A stretch of DNA of 22,289 nt from NCBI GenBank assembly GCA_022776215.1, contig JALFIR010000068.1:1-22289 (forward strand), written 5' to 3'. The DNA is from Colivicinus sp022776215 (GTDB lineage Bacteria > Bacillota_I > Bacilli_A > Erysipelotrichales > Erysipelotrichaceae). Below, one piece after another: positions 7,256-14,942 of this stretch. The notes below the pieces were generated by a model. The model worked only from the letters and a program-made list of their open reading frames with translations. It had not been told where the DNA came from and did not search any database. Positions within the stretch are counted from its first letter, which is position 1, and each line of letters starts with the position of its first letter. A program made the translations under genes and the position numbers.

Positions 7256-8882
7256 ACTTCTTTAGCAACGCCCTTGGTGTTGCTTCTTTTATATTGAAGA
7301 TAGCTTGTGGCAATCCTAAAAATACTGTAATCCCATAATAAACAAGTACCATAATAACGCCACACAACATCATCACAAGAATATCTATAATTCTACTTGT
7401 ATATGTTATATGGAATAAATTATGAACTAAAACACCAGGTAAAATCATAATAAATGAAGAAATAAGAATAAACAAAGTCTTTCTGAAAGTCCTAGAGAAT
7501 TTAGTACCAAATTTTTTACGCAAAATAATGATATACATGATAATGACAAAACCAGACGAAATAGCAGTTGATAAGGTCATACCATTTGAACCCATTAATC
7601 TTACAAAGATAAAGAAAGTAAATAGTTTAATCGCACAACTGGCAAGAAGTGTCAAAGTAGCCTCTTTCTTAAGTCTTAAAGTAATCATAATACTAGATAA
7701 AATAGGAGCTATTGTATCAGTAAAAGTTACTAGTGCATAAAATTTAAATAATTTAGTACCAATTTCTAAATTAGAATTGCCATACATGATATAGTAAATA
7801 TCTTTCGCAAAGAAGATAAATACAAGTACTGCGGGAATTAAAATAAAGAAAACTGTTTCAATCAAAGAAATAATTTGTTTATTCAAAGTTCTAACATCTT
7901 GTTTCTCATAAGATTCCGACAAATAAGGAACAAGACCCGCTGAGAAACCAAGAGTAAGTACTTGAGGAATGCTTGATAGCTTATTACAGTTAGCCAATAA
8001 GATACCCATTTCAAGTTTTGCCTGTTCAACAGAAAGAACACCAGCCTTAGTTACGGAATCCATAAAGAAAGTAGAGTTAACTAAAGCGCTTAAAGAACCT
8101 AAAAACGAAATTATTAAGTAAGGAACACTTAGCGAAATAATTTCAACAACAAGTATTTTCTTACTAACAGCCTTAGTAGTCTGTTCTTTTACTAGTTCAT
8201 CTATTCTTTGATCATCTTCCTTTGTGAAAAACATAAAGAAGATTATAGTCACAAAAGCAGCCACGCTAGCAGCACCAATAGCTGCATAAATTGCATATAT
8301 TGATTCAAGCGCAAATACTCTTGTTAATAAAAAGCCGAAGAATATAATGCAGAAGACTCTAACAAATTGTTCCAAAGCTTGAGAAGAGCCATATAAGTCT
8401 AGTCTTTTTAATCCTTGATAATAGCCTCTTATAGCACTTAAATAAGGTACAAGAATCACTGCTAATAGAAGAATCGAAAAAATCATCTTCAAATTCTCAA
8501 TATCAGTAGCACTAGCACTTGCACCCATTGATTGTCTAGCTAGAGATGGCGATAATAAGCCAAAGACAAGAGCTACAATAAATGTTAGTCCCATTACAAT
8601 TGAAATGCCAAGTTTTTTAACTAAAAGAACAGTTTTATAGTCCTCCTTAGCATAGTATCTAGATACTAATGCCGCAATCGCAAAAGGAATACCGGCACTA
8701 GAAATCTTTAATAATAAATCATAATAAGTATAGGCGATAGAATAAAAGGCCATATTAGCCTCACCCGCAAAAGAACTTAGCGGTGAGTAATAAATAAGGC
8801 CTAAAGTCTTAGAAATAAAAATTCCAAAAGAAGAAGTTAGGGTCGCAATCATCAACGACTGACTTTTTTTATTGTCTTTCAT
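7245..8882 (-). CDS. murJ: Lipid II flippase of the YtgP/MurJ (MOP) family
   Basis: Polytopic membrane protein of 545 residues with about 14 hydrophobic segments, belonging to the MOP superfamily (SpoVB/YtgP/MurJ branch). The N-terminus has the typical pattern SLMIATLTSSFGIFISKTLG followed by a short loop, and later AGIPFAIAALVSRYYA and IRGYYQG, as in YtgP of Bacilli. The expected role is moving the lipid-linked peptidoglycan precursor across the membrane. Murein synthesis genes nearby (murC) support that role over export of another polysaccharide, but paralogues of this family exist, so the exact substrate is inferred. A strong AGGAGG site overlaps the end of the upstream lipoprotein gene (4 bases between stop and start), which indicates coupling. 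Last gene of the ytxG-like/ytxH-like/ccpA/tyrS unit. Confidence 0.85.
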   Translation of the reverse strand: MKDNKKSQSLMIATLTSSFGIFISKTLGLIYYSPLSSFAGEANMAFYSIAYTYYDLLLKISSAGIPFAIAALVSRYYAKEDYKTVLLVKKLGISIVMGLTFIVALVFGLLSPSLARQSMGASASATDIENLKMIFSILLLAVILVPYLSAIRGYYQGLKRLDLYGSSQALEQFVRVFCIIFFGFLLTRVFALESIYAIYAAIGAASVAAFVTIIFFMFFTKEDDQRIDELVKEQTTKAVSKKILVVEIISLSVPYLIISFLGSLSALVNSTFFMDSVTKAGVLSVEQAKLEMGILLANCNKLSSIPQVLTLGFSAGLVPYLSESYEKQDVRTLNKQIISLIETVFFILIPAVLVFIFFAKDIYYIMYGNSNLEIGTKLFKFYALVTFTDTIAPILSSIMITLRLKKEATLTLLASCAIKLFTFFIFVRLMGSNGMTLSTAISSGFVIIMYIIILRKKFGTKFSRTFRKTLFILISSFIMILPGVLVHNLFHITYTSRIIDILVMMLCGVIMVLVYYGITVFLGLPQAIFNIKEATPRALLKKFRA

Positions 8883-8885
8883 ATC

Positions 8886-9371
8886 TTAGCCTCCTAACTT
8901 AAAAAATTCTCTCTTAGTTGCACTGGCATCCTTGTTAGTCCAAGTAACCAAAATATACAATACAGGATTCTCGTTTTTAGTAACACCTGAAATGTTAATG
9001 CCCTTAACAAAACCCTTAGAAGCATTTGTTTGATTCGGTATCATTGAATATTTAGTATCTTCAAATAAGCCTATATTAGCTGCCATTTCATTTGAATAGT
9101 CAACATCACTTTCAATCGCAATAGCCTCCACATTATACATAGCAGCTTTAGGATTATCGATTGTCACATAAAAACGATAAGCACCATCAATTGAACCAAC
9201 ATCTAGACTAATATCAAAATACTCACTCTTAGTTTTGAAATCAGCACGAGTGCTCAATTGTTCTATCATTGAATTATATCTTTCCATAGCACCAGCATCA
9301 ACGTCCTTGCCATTAGAACAAGATGTTAATAAAAGCACCATCAAAAAGCATAGGAATATTTTTTTAATCAT
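8886..9371 (-). CDS. Small lipoprotein of unknown function
   Basis: Start chosen at ATG 9371, one base after the tyrS stop; upstream in-frame codons fall inside tyrS and give a non-membrane extension. The 161-residue product has a lipoprotein signal peptide (MIKKIF, hydrophobic core, lipobox LTSC with C18). A soluble domain follows, predicted largely beta and carrying phrases such as SIDGAYRFYVTIDNPKAAMYNVEAIAI in its middle. I do not recognise the domain; the layout suggests an extracellular beta-sandwich anchored in the membrane. It sits between tyrS and murJ and is probably co-transcribed and coupled with both. Confidence 0.8.
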   Translation of the reverse strand: MIKKIFLCFLMVLLLTSCSNGKDVDAGAMERYNSMIEQLSTRADFKTKSEYFDISLDVGSIDGAYRFYVTIDNPKAAMYNVEAIAIESDVDYSNEMAANIGLFEDTKYSMIPNQTNASKGFVKGINISGVTKNENPVLYILVTWTNKDASATKREFFKLGG

Positions 9372-9372
9372 T

Positions 9373-10599
9373 TTATTCAAAGTTAATAGCGTAATAGAAT
9401 TTCTTACCTTTTTTGATAATAGTAAGCTTTGAATCAAAAGCATCCTCAGCATTAAGCACAAAGTCTAATGAATTAACCTTGTCACCATTAACACTGATAG
9501 AATTGCCACTAATTAAATCTCTAGCTTCTCTTTTAGACTTACATACACCAGCAGAAATTAATACATCAACTAAAGGCGTACCACTTACAACAACTGTCTT
9601 TTCTAGATCATTAGTCGCATCCTTTAATTCACTATATGTTAAATCCTTGATATTTCCCTTAAAGAAAGTATCTGCAATCTTTACAGCTGTATTGTAAGCC
9701 TCTTCACCATGAATGAAAGTAATAACTTCTTTTGCTAGAGCCTTATGAGCTAAACGCAAATGTGGTTCTTCTTTATTTGATCTCTCTAATTCTTCAATTT
9801 CTTCTCTACTTAAGAAAGTTAAAAATTTCAAGTAATCAATAACCTTTTCATCCTCAGAATTGATAAAGAATTGATACATTTCATAAGGACTAGTCTTATT
9901 AGCATCTAACCAAATAGCCTTACCATTAGTCTTACCAAACTTAGAACCATCAGACTTTGTTAATAAGGGCATTGTAAAACCATAAGCTTCCTTACCAAGT
10001 TTCTTTCTAATAAGCTCAATACCAGCAGTAATATTACCCCATTGGTCTTGACCAGCAACCTGTAATGTTACATCTTCATTTTCATATAAATGTAAGAAGT
10101 CATAAGCTTGAAGCAACATATAAGAGAATTCAGTATAAGTAATACCCTCATCCAATCTTCTCTTGATAATATCCTTATTTAACATGTAGTTAATATTAAA
10201 ATACTTACCTACATCTCTTAAGAATTCTAAATATGAAAAGCTATGTAGCCAATCATAGTTATTAACAACTTTAAAACCAAATAACTTAGTAGCTTGCTTA
10301 CTTAGGCAATCGAAGTTATGTTGAACTTCTTCTTTAGTAATCATTGGTCTTTCACTATCTGGTTTAGGGTCACCGATTAAACCAGTACCACCACCAACTA
10401 GTAATACAGGATTGTGTCCTGCATCCTTTAATCTTTTTGAAATCAAAAAGCTAGAGAAATGACCAATATGTAAGGAATCGCCAGTTGGATCGGTTCCAAT
10501 ATAGAATGTCATACCCCCTGCATTTAATTTTTCTTTAATTTCAGGAGATGAACAATCCTTAATAAGTCCCCTCCACTCTAATTCTTCATATATACCCAT
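9373..10599 (-). CDS. tyrS: Tyrosyl-tRNA synthetase
   Basis: Charges tRNA-Tyr in the cytosol. The 408 residues show YIGTDPTGDSLHIGH (class I HIGH motif at 44-47), the tyrosine-pocket segment QVAGQDQWGNI (about 180-190) and the KMSKS-loop equivalent KFGKT (220-224). A C-terminal S4 RNA-binding domain (about 345-405) contains the SKREARDLI stretch. The ATG start is three bases after the ccpA stop and lacks a clear ribosome binding site, so it probably depends on translation of ccpA. No T-box leader is present, unlike many Bacillota tyrS genes. The upstream neighbour is ccpA, loosely recalling the ccpA...tyrS order of Bacillus. Confidence 0.96.
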   Translation of the reverse strand: MGIYEELEWRGLIKDCSSPEIKEKLNAGGMTFYIGTDPTGDSLHIGHFSSFLISKRLKDAGHNPVLLVGGGTGLIGDPKPDSERPMITKEEVQHNFDCLSKQATKLFGFKVVNNYDWLHSFSYLEFLRDVGKYFNINYMLNKDIIKRRLDEGITYTEFSYMLLQAYDFLHLYENEDVTLQVAGQDQWGNITAGIELIRKKLGKEAYGFTMPLLTKSDGSKFGKTNGKAIWLDANKTSPYEMYQFFINSEDEKVIDYLKFLTFLSREEIEELERSNKEEPHLRLAHKALAKEVITFIHGEEAYNTAVKIADTFFKGNIKDLTYSELKDATNDLEKTVVVSGTPLVDVLISAGVCKSKREARDLISGNSISVNGDKVNSLDFVLNAEDAFDSKLTIIKKGKKFYYAINFE

Positions 10600-10602
10600 A
10601 TT

Positions 10603-11595
10603 TTATTTTGTAGTCTTTCTTTCCTTATAAATATAACCTAATACTTTTTGTTTATCTTCGACCTTTTCATTCTTAAGCATCTTAGTCATTAGACGCATAG
10701 AAACAGCACCTAGGTCATAGGTTGGTACTTCAAAAGCGCTAACCTCAGGTCTTACCATTGATAAATATTTTGTATCATTTAAACAAATGATTTCCATTTC
10801 CTCAGGAACTTTGACACCATTCTCGTTACATGCATTTAAACATGCTAAAGCTTGAGAATCACGATTGACAATCATCAATTGATGCCTATGGTTCTTAAAA
10901 TAACTCTTTAAGAACTTATAAGTAGAACGTTCATCACTAGAGAAATCTAAATAGCCCTTAAATGTTAAATTATGGTCCTTAAAACACTTAGCTGCACCTT
11001 CTACCATTTCCTTTGACATGTTGTGGTTTCTTCTATCATCTAATATTGCAATATCTTTGATACCCTTGTTAATATATTCATCACAAGTATCATAGACTGC
11101 CTTACGATAGTCAACACAAACAGAACAAATAGAATTAGCGATAATGCGATCACCAACCGCAACGATTGGGATATTATAAGCATCCAATTCCTTAGTAGCC
11201 TCATCATCTAGACCATTGTTGCAATAGATAACAACACCATCAACTCTTGACTTGATAACCTCATCAACAGCTTCTTGGATATTAGTAATACCTTGGGTAA
11301 CTGCATGTAAATAGATGTTGTAGTCATAGATTTTTGCAACATCACACAAGCCATTAATTAATTGGCCTGTGGTACCAATTGATTCTTCAGGAAAAATCAA
11401 ACCAATAGTAGTTGTTCTTTGCAAAGCTAAGCCCTGAGCTATAGCATTTGGTTTATAGCCCAGGGTCTTAATTGCTTCTTCAACCTTCTCTTTTGTCGCC
11501 TTTTTAACAACATCTGAACCGTTCATTACCCTAGATACGGTGGCTAGGGAAACATTAGCTTGTCTAGCTACATCGTAAATAGTTACACGTTTCAT
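10603..11595 (-). CDS. ccpA: LacI/GalR-family regulator, probable CcpA
   Basis: A 330-residue LacI-family repressor. An N-terminal helix-turn-helix and hinge (TIYDVARQANVSLATVSRV, then NAIAQGLA at about 50-57) is followed by a periplasmic-binding-like sensor domain beginning TTTIGLIFPEE. The DNA-binding head reads like CcpA. The neighbours murC, ytxG-like, ytxH-like and tyrS reproduce the Bacillus murC-ytxG-ytxH-...-ccpA...tyrS neighbourhood, which is the main reason to prefer global catabolite control over a local sugar repressor. The galactose genes about 6 kb away are a possible target, but no good cre site was found in front of them. The ATG follows AAGGA, and the upstream ytxH-like stop is 5 bases away. 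Confidence 0.82.
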   Translation of the reverse strand: MKRVTIYDVARQANVSLATVSRVMNGSDVVKKATKEKVEEAIKTLGYKPNAIAQGLALQRTTTIGLIFPEESIGTTGQLINGLCDVAKIYDYNIYLHAVTQGITNIQEAVDEVIKSRVDGVVIYCNNGLDDEATKELDAYNIPIVAVGDRIIANSICSVCVDYRKAVYDTCDEYINKGIKDIAILDDRRNHNMSKEMVEGAAKCFKDHNLTFKGYLDFSSDERSTYKFLKSYFKNHRHQLMIVNRDSQALACLNACNENGVKVPEEMEIICLNDTKYLSMVRPEVSAFEVPTYDLGAVSMRLMTKMLKNEKVEDKQKVLGYIYKERKTTK

Positions 11596-11600
11596 AATTA

Positions 11601-12227
11601 TTATTCCTTATCTGAATTCTCTTTATCTTCTGGTTTTAACCATTTTTTTAAAGCTGCAACAGCCTTTTCAGCAACATCAATAGTTACATCCTTTGCCTTT
11701 TCAGCAACATCGATTGTAACATCCTTAGCATGTTCAATACCTTCTTGAACTTCAGGCTTGCTTAAATAGTCATTCACACCCTTAGCTGCCTTTTCATAAG
11801 TATTTGTTAACTTATCAGTAACCTTCTTAACATTTTCATTTGCCTTAAGATTATCTACAGCCTCGCTCACCTTCTCACTAGCCTCTTTAGCATAAGCCTC
11901 TACAGTGCTTGCCGCCTTCTTTACTTTTTCCTTTTCCTTAAGTTCCTCGAAAGCTTTGTTAGCACCATCACTAAGTTCCTTAGCCTTAGTCTTAACAAAA
12001 TCCAATGTTTTCTTAACTTCTTCAGGATCTGTTGCTTGAGAATAAAGTTCCTTAACTTTATCGATAGCCTTATTTAAAACTTCAACAGACTTTTCCTTAA
12101 CTTCTTTAGCCTTATCTTGAAGATCGCCATCAACTTCATCGGCACCCTTAGAGATTTCATCAATCTTCTTCTTCATCTCTTCAACTGTTTCATCAATTTG
12201 TTCTTCAATTTTAATTTCATCAGTCAT
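11601..12227 (-). CDS. YtxH-like Lys/Glu/Ala-rich coiled-coil protein
   Basis: Soluble, highly charged 208-residue protein, almost all predicted amphipathic helix, rich in Lys, Glu, Ala and Val. It has no signal peptide or membrane segment. Composition and pattern resemble YtxH-like or LEA/apolipophorin-type helical proteins. Near residues 166-188 an 11-residue block, AKDVTIDVAEK, occurs twice in tandem, encoded by a 33-bp DNA repeat. Its place between the ytxG-like gene and ccpA matches ytxH in Bacillus, where the pair is associated with general stress. Function is unproven. Composition, not specific residues, drives this call. The gene starts 4 bases after the ytxG-like stop, with a GGAG site. 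Confidence 0.75.
   Translation of the reverse strand: MTDEIKIEEQIDETVEEMKKKIDEISKGADEVDGDLQDKAKEVKEKSVEVLNKAIDKVKELYSQATDPEEVKKTLDFVKTKAKELSDGANKAFEELKEKEKVKKAASTVEAYAKEASEKVSEAVDNLKANENVKKVTDKLTNTYEKAAKGVNDYLSKPEVQEGIEHAKDVTIDVAEKAKDVTIDVAEKAVAALKKWLKPEDKENSDKE
11665..11730 (-). repeat. Two tandem 33-bp units inside the ytxH-like gene
   Basis: Units 11665-11697 and 11698-11730 are near-identical on the DNA level and encode the 11-residue block AKDVTIDVAEK twice. The 11-residue period keeps the helix face in register. Confidence 0.85.
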
Positions 12228-12231
12228 ACTC

Positions 12232-12627
12232 TTATTCTCCTTTACTTAAAATATCATCAAGACTAACTTCCTTTAATTCATCAGGCTCATCATTAGTCTT
12301 TTCTTCTTTTTTCACAAAACTTGAAACCTTATCCTTTATATTATCCAAGTTTTTAGAAACATAATCCTTGGCATCATTTATAGCCTTGCCAGTTGCCTCA
12401 CATGCATCATCAATATGCTTAGAAACATTTACAGCAGTATCTAGTGGTGCTTGCACCTTATCAAGTGATTTTTCAACCATTTCAATAGAACCATGTGTCT
12501 TATTGACCGTTACATCTAATGAAATGATTAACTTAATCAGTTTAAATAAGAAAATAATCAAAAATATTAATGCGATTACTCCTAAGATTGGGAGTAATTC
12601 TTTACATAAATAAGAAAAACTAGCCAT
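12232..12627 (-). CDS. YtxG-like membrane-anchored protein (DUF948-type)
   Basis: 131 residues: one N-terminal transmembrane helix (about 13-37, LLPILGVIALIFLIIFLFKL) and a cytoplasmic helical tail with regularly spaced hydrophobics (VEKSLDKVQAPLDTAV) typical of DUF948/YtxG. It ends in an acidic tail. It directly precedes the ytxH-like gene, as in Bacillus. Role unknown; a membrane scaffold for its soluble partner is plausible. It is first in the transcription unit, since a good sigma-A promoter lies just upstream. The ribosome binding site is AGAGGT. Confidence 0.8.
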   Translation of the reverse strand: MASFSYLCKELLPILGVIALIFLIIFLFKLIKLIISLDVTVNKTHGSIEMVEKSLDKVQAPLDTAVNVSKHIDDACEATGKAINDAKDYVSKNLDNIKDKVSSFVKKEEKTNDEPDELKEVSLDDILSKGE

Positions 12628-12647
12628 GTATCTTTACCTCTACAAAC

Positions 12648-12676
12648 ATTTTATAAAATTATGAAAACTTTTTCAA
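12648..12676 (-). promoter_or_regulatory. Sigma-A promoter for ytxG-like - ytxH-like - ccpA - tyrS - murJ
   Basis: Minus strand TTGAAA (12671-12676), exactly 17 bases, then TAAAAT (12648-12653), which is close to the sigma-A consensus. Transcription would start near 12641, about 14 bases before the ytxG-like ATG. The gap to murC (12628-12696) holds no evident terminator, so read-through from murC is also possible. Confidence 0.75.
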
Positions 12677-12696
12677 GGATATTGTAAGCCCTCTCA

Positions 12697-14001
12697 CTAC
12701 AAATATTTCTTAGTCAAATGAGCCAAGTTATAAATGTCTTTACTAGACATGAACACATATACTGCATCGCCATTTGAAGCTAACAACTTAGCACCTTCTT
12801 CATCCTCACTTAACACAATAGAACCATCTATCATCTTAGCTAAATAATTAATATCAATATCAGTGCCATCTTGCTTATCATCGATAGAAGTAAAATCTAA
12901 TAAATAGATCTTGTCCGCTAACTCTAAAGCTTCCTTAAAATCTTTCGCAAAATGAAGAACTCTAGAAGCGCGATGTGGTTTAAAGATTGCCACTACCTTC
13001 TTATCGGGATAACGAAGTCTTGTAGCCTTTAAAGTAACTGCAACTTCAGTTGGATGATGTGCATAATCATCAACAAGAATTGAATTATGATATTCCTCTA
13101 CGATATATCTACGTTTTGGACCCTTATAATCAGTAAATGATTCTTCAACTACATTTAAGTCCAAACCTAATTTATAAGCCAAAGATATAACGCCTAAGGC
13201 ATCAATCAATAAGTGTCTACCAATCAAAGGTAAATTAAATGTCTTAACAAATTCGCCTTTAAAATATAAATCAAAAGTAGCACCCTTATTAGTCTCAACT
13301 AGATTATTCGCATAGAAATCATCACAGTCTTCAAAACCAAAACTATAATTTTCTTTGCCATTAAAGTTTAGTTTCTTACACCAAACATCATCACCATAAT
13401 AGAAAGTAATCTTTTTAACATTACCAATAAATTTTTGATAAGAATTAAAATAATCATCTTCATCCTTAAAGAAATCTACATGATCAATTTCAATATTATT
13501 GATAACTGCATAATCAGGATAATATGAATGGAAATGATTTCTGAACTCATCAGATTCAACGCATAGATATTCGCTATCCTTAGCTAAATACCCTTCTCCA
13601 TCACCAATTAAATAAGCTGTCTTAAAGAAATGAGATAAAACATTCTTACACATAGTTGTAGTTGTTGTCTTACCATGAGATCCACTTAATGAAACAGACT
13701 TATAATTTTTCATAAGTTCACCAAGATACTCATGATATCTATAACACTTACAAGTTGGATTATTTCTAGCCGCTATAACTTCAGGAAAATCTTCCAAGAA
13801 AGCATTGCCAATAATCACTGTATAGTTATCTTTAATATTATTTGGATCAAAATTAACAATCTTAATATCATGCTTAATTAGTTCATCTTCAGTAAAGAAA
13901 TGTTTATCTAAATCTGAACCCATTACCTCATTACCAATTTCTTTCAACATGACAGCTAGAGCCGCCATACCAGAACCCTTTATACCAATGAAATAAAACA
14001 T
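12697..14001 (-). CDS. murC: UDP-N-acetylmuramate--L-alanine ligase
   Basis: Cytosolic Mur ligase that adds L-alanine to UDP-MurNAc, the first peptide step of peptidoglycan synthesis. The 434 residues begin with the UDP-binding motif FIGIKGSGMAALA (4-16). They contain the ATP loop GSHGKTTTTT (107-116), the NIEIDHVDFF segment and the DDYAHHPTEV motif characteristic of MurC/Mpl. The order of domains and the length fit MurC rather than MurD. It follows the disordered-protein gene by 3 bases and precedes the ytxG-like gene, as in Bacillus. Confidence 0.94.
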   Translation of the reverse strand: MFYFIGIKGSGMAALAVMLKEIGNEVMGSDLDKHFFTEDELIKHDIKIVNFDPNNIKDNYTVIIGNAFLEDFPEVIAARNNPTCKCYRYHEYLGELMKNYKSVSLSGSHGKTTTTTMCKNVLSHFFKTAYLIGDGEGYLAKDSEYLCVESDEFRNHFHSYYPDYAVINNIEIDHVDFFKDEDDYFNSYQKFIGNVKKITFYYGDDVWCKKLNFNGKENYSFGFEDCDDFYANNLVETNKGATFDLYFKGEFVKTFNLPLIGRHLLIDALGVISLAYKLGLDLNVVEESFTDYKGPKRRYIVEEYHNSILVDDYAHHPTEVAVTLKATRLRYPDKKVVAIFKPHRASRVLHFAKDFKEALELADKIYLLDFTSIDDKQDGTDIDINYLAKMIDGSIVLSEDEEGAKLLASNGDAVYVFMSSKDIYNLAHLTKKYL

Positions 14002-14004
14002 ATC

Positions 14005-14670
14005 TTAGTCCTTTGTCTTATATAATTCATCAAACAAATTGATTTCAGCCGTCTTATCTATATCATCTTTTTCATTAAAATCAACGCTTGAAAAGATATC
14101 GGCCAAATCAGAAGTAACATCAGTAGCTACCTTCTTTGAATTGTCTACTTTCTTAGTTTCCTTTTGAACATTAGTAATAGACTCATAACCATAAATTGGA
14201 GATAAAACTGTTCCTAAATAACTTGAACGAGGCTTTTCTAAACATGCATAATTTACATCAGAAATTGGTTCCTTAGCCTTCTTCTCTTCCTTTTCAAGAC
14301 TACCAAACATAGGGCTCAAGAAAGGCTGAGCCACATACTTTTCCTCAGGTTCTTCTCTTTTAACATCATCATAAACAGGAGTCTTAATAACGTCAATAAA
14401 GTCATTACGTTCTTCTTTTTGTTCATAATTAATAAAAGTATTATTAACTTTAGGTTCTTGTGCCACTCTTTTAACAGGTTCTTCTCTTTTAACCTCTTCA
14501 GCCTTAACAACAGGCTCCTCTTTTTTAACCTCAGGCTTCTTATACAAAATATCCGAAGCCTTCATCCTACTATCAGGTCTTCTATTCTTAACCTCTGGAT
14601 TAGAGACATCATATTCGTCTTCAAATAATAAATCAATAAATTTTTGTTTCAATGTTTGTGAACTTGCCAT
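14005..14670 (-). CDS. Disordered charged protein with repeated SPxxG motif
   Basis: 221 residues, mostly low-complexity: Lys/Glu/Pro/Val-rich (KKEEPVVKAEEVKREEP type) with no membrane segment and no recognised enzyme domain. Two short aromatic islands stand out, FLSPMFG (117-123) and VLSPIYG (155-161), plus a weaker TPVY (97-100). From memory, SPIYG-type islands occur in the disordered N-terminal linker of SftA, the DNA translocase encoded just before murC in Bacillus, so this could be a stand-alone relic or functional equivalent of that linker. That is inference. Short hydrophobic motifs in a disordered chain suggest a protein-binding or scaffolding role. It abuts murC (3 bases), with AGAAGG about 11 bases before the ATG. 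Confidence 0.7.
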   Translation of the reverse strand: MASSQTLKQKFIDLLFEDEYDVSNPEVKNRRPDSRMKASDILYKKPEVKKEEPVVKAEEVKREEPVKRVAQEPKVNNTFINYEQKEERNDFIDVIKTPVYDDVKREEPEEKYVAQPFLSPMFGSLEKEEKKAKEPISDVNYACLEKPRSSYLGTVLSPIYGYESITNVQKETKKVDNSKKVATDVTSDLADIFSSVDFNEKDDIDKTAEINLFDELYKTKD

Positions 14671-14688
14671 AACTTAACCTACCTTCTT

Positions 14689-14868
14689 TTATTCTACTAC
14701 ACTTTCACTATCAGTTTTCTTTAATTGGGGATTTGACAACACTCTTGGCTCTAAAACAATCTTACCATTAGGATATTCTTTCACATCATAGTAATCATAC
14801 TTGGCTCCTCTTAAAACCACCCTTTTCTTACTATCTAATTTAGCTGTATATTCTTTATCTTTTTTCAT
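14689..14868 (-). CDS. Orphan AbrB/MazE-like small protein (antitoxin-type)
   Basis: A 59-residue protein beginning MKKDKEYTAKLDSKKRVVLR and continuing YDYYDVKEYPNGKIVLEPRVL. The beta-rich pattern (LDSKKRVVLR...GKIVLEPR) is typical of short SpoVT-AbrB swapped-hairpin DNA-binding proteins annotated as type II antitoxins. No toxin gene (RelE, HicA or MazF type) flanks it: upstream is a lipoprotein and downstream the disordered protein. It has its own extended -10 promoter and a perfect 14-base palindrome in the leader, as expected for an autoregulator. Only a weak AAGG ribosome binding site is visible 8 bases before the ATG. Confidence 0.7.
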   Translation of the reverse strand: MKKDKEYTAKLDSKKRVVLRGAKYDYYDVKEYPNGKIVLEPRVLSNPQLKKTDSESVVE

Positions 14869-14880
14869 AAGTTTTACCTT

Positions 14881-14894
14881 GTGGGATATCCCAC
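14881..14894. promoter_or_regulatory. 14-base perfect palindrome, likely operator
   Basis: GTGGGATATCCCAC lies between the -10 box and the start codon of the AbrB-like gene, roughly at +7 to +20 of the transcript. Its position and perfect symmetry fit an autoregulatory operator bound by a dimeric AbrB-type protein. In RNA it could also form a short hairpin. Confidence 0.6.
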
Positions 14895-14907
14895 TTTCTA
14901 TGTATTT

Positions 14908-14916
14908 ATTATAACA
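14908..14916 (-). promoter_or_regulatory. Extended -10 promoter of the AbrB-like gene
   Basis: Minus strand TGTTATAAT is a perfect extended -10 (TGnTATAAT). No good -35 is seen at 16-18 bases upstream, as is allowed for this promoter class. Transcription would start near 14901. Confidence 0.65.
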
Positions 14917-14942
14917 TAAAAAATGAAACCAAACGGTTTCAT
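14917..14942 (-). terminator. Intrinsic terminator after the 14939-15646 lipoprotein
   Basis: An 8-bp perfect stem, ATGAAACC/GGTTTCAT (14923-14930 with 14935-14942), has a 4-base loop and is followed on the minus strand by a T run. The arm overlaps the stop codon of the lipoprotein gene. It separates the radC-side operon from the AbrB-like gene. Confidence 0.8.

Noticed and set aside
9372..9461. Upstream extension of the small lipoprotein
   Set aside because: It lies inside tyrS in another frame and would hide the lipoprotein signal peptide.
10600..10602. T-box riboswitch for tyrS
   Set aside because: Only three bases lie between the ccpA stop and the tyrS start; there is no room for one.
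14316..14628. Alternative frames on both strands within the disordered-protein gene
   Set aside because: They reflect the repetitive, biased codon content of the gene; neither has a ribosome binding site or a recognisable product.
14923..14942. Possible CcpA cre operator (TGAAACCGTTTGGTTTCA)
   Set aside because: The symmetry is better explained by an intrinsic terminator with a T run overlapping the lipoprotein stop; the right half lacks the cre CA end.
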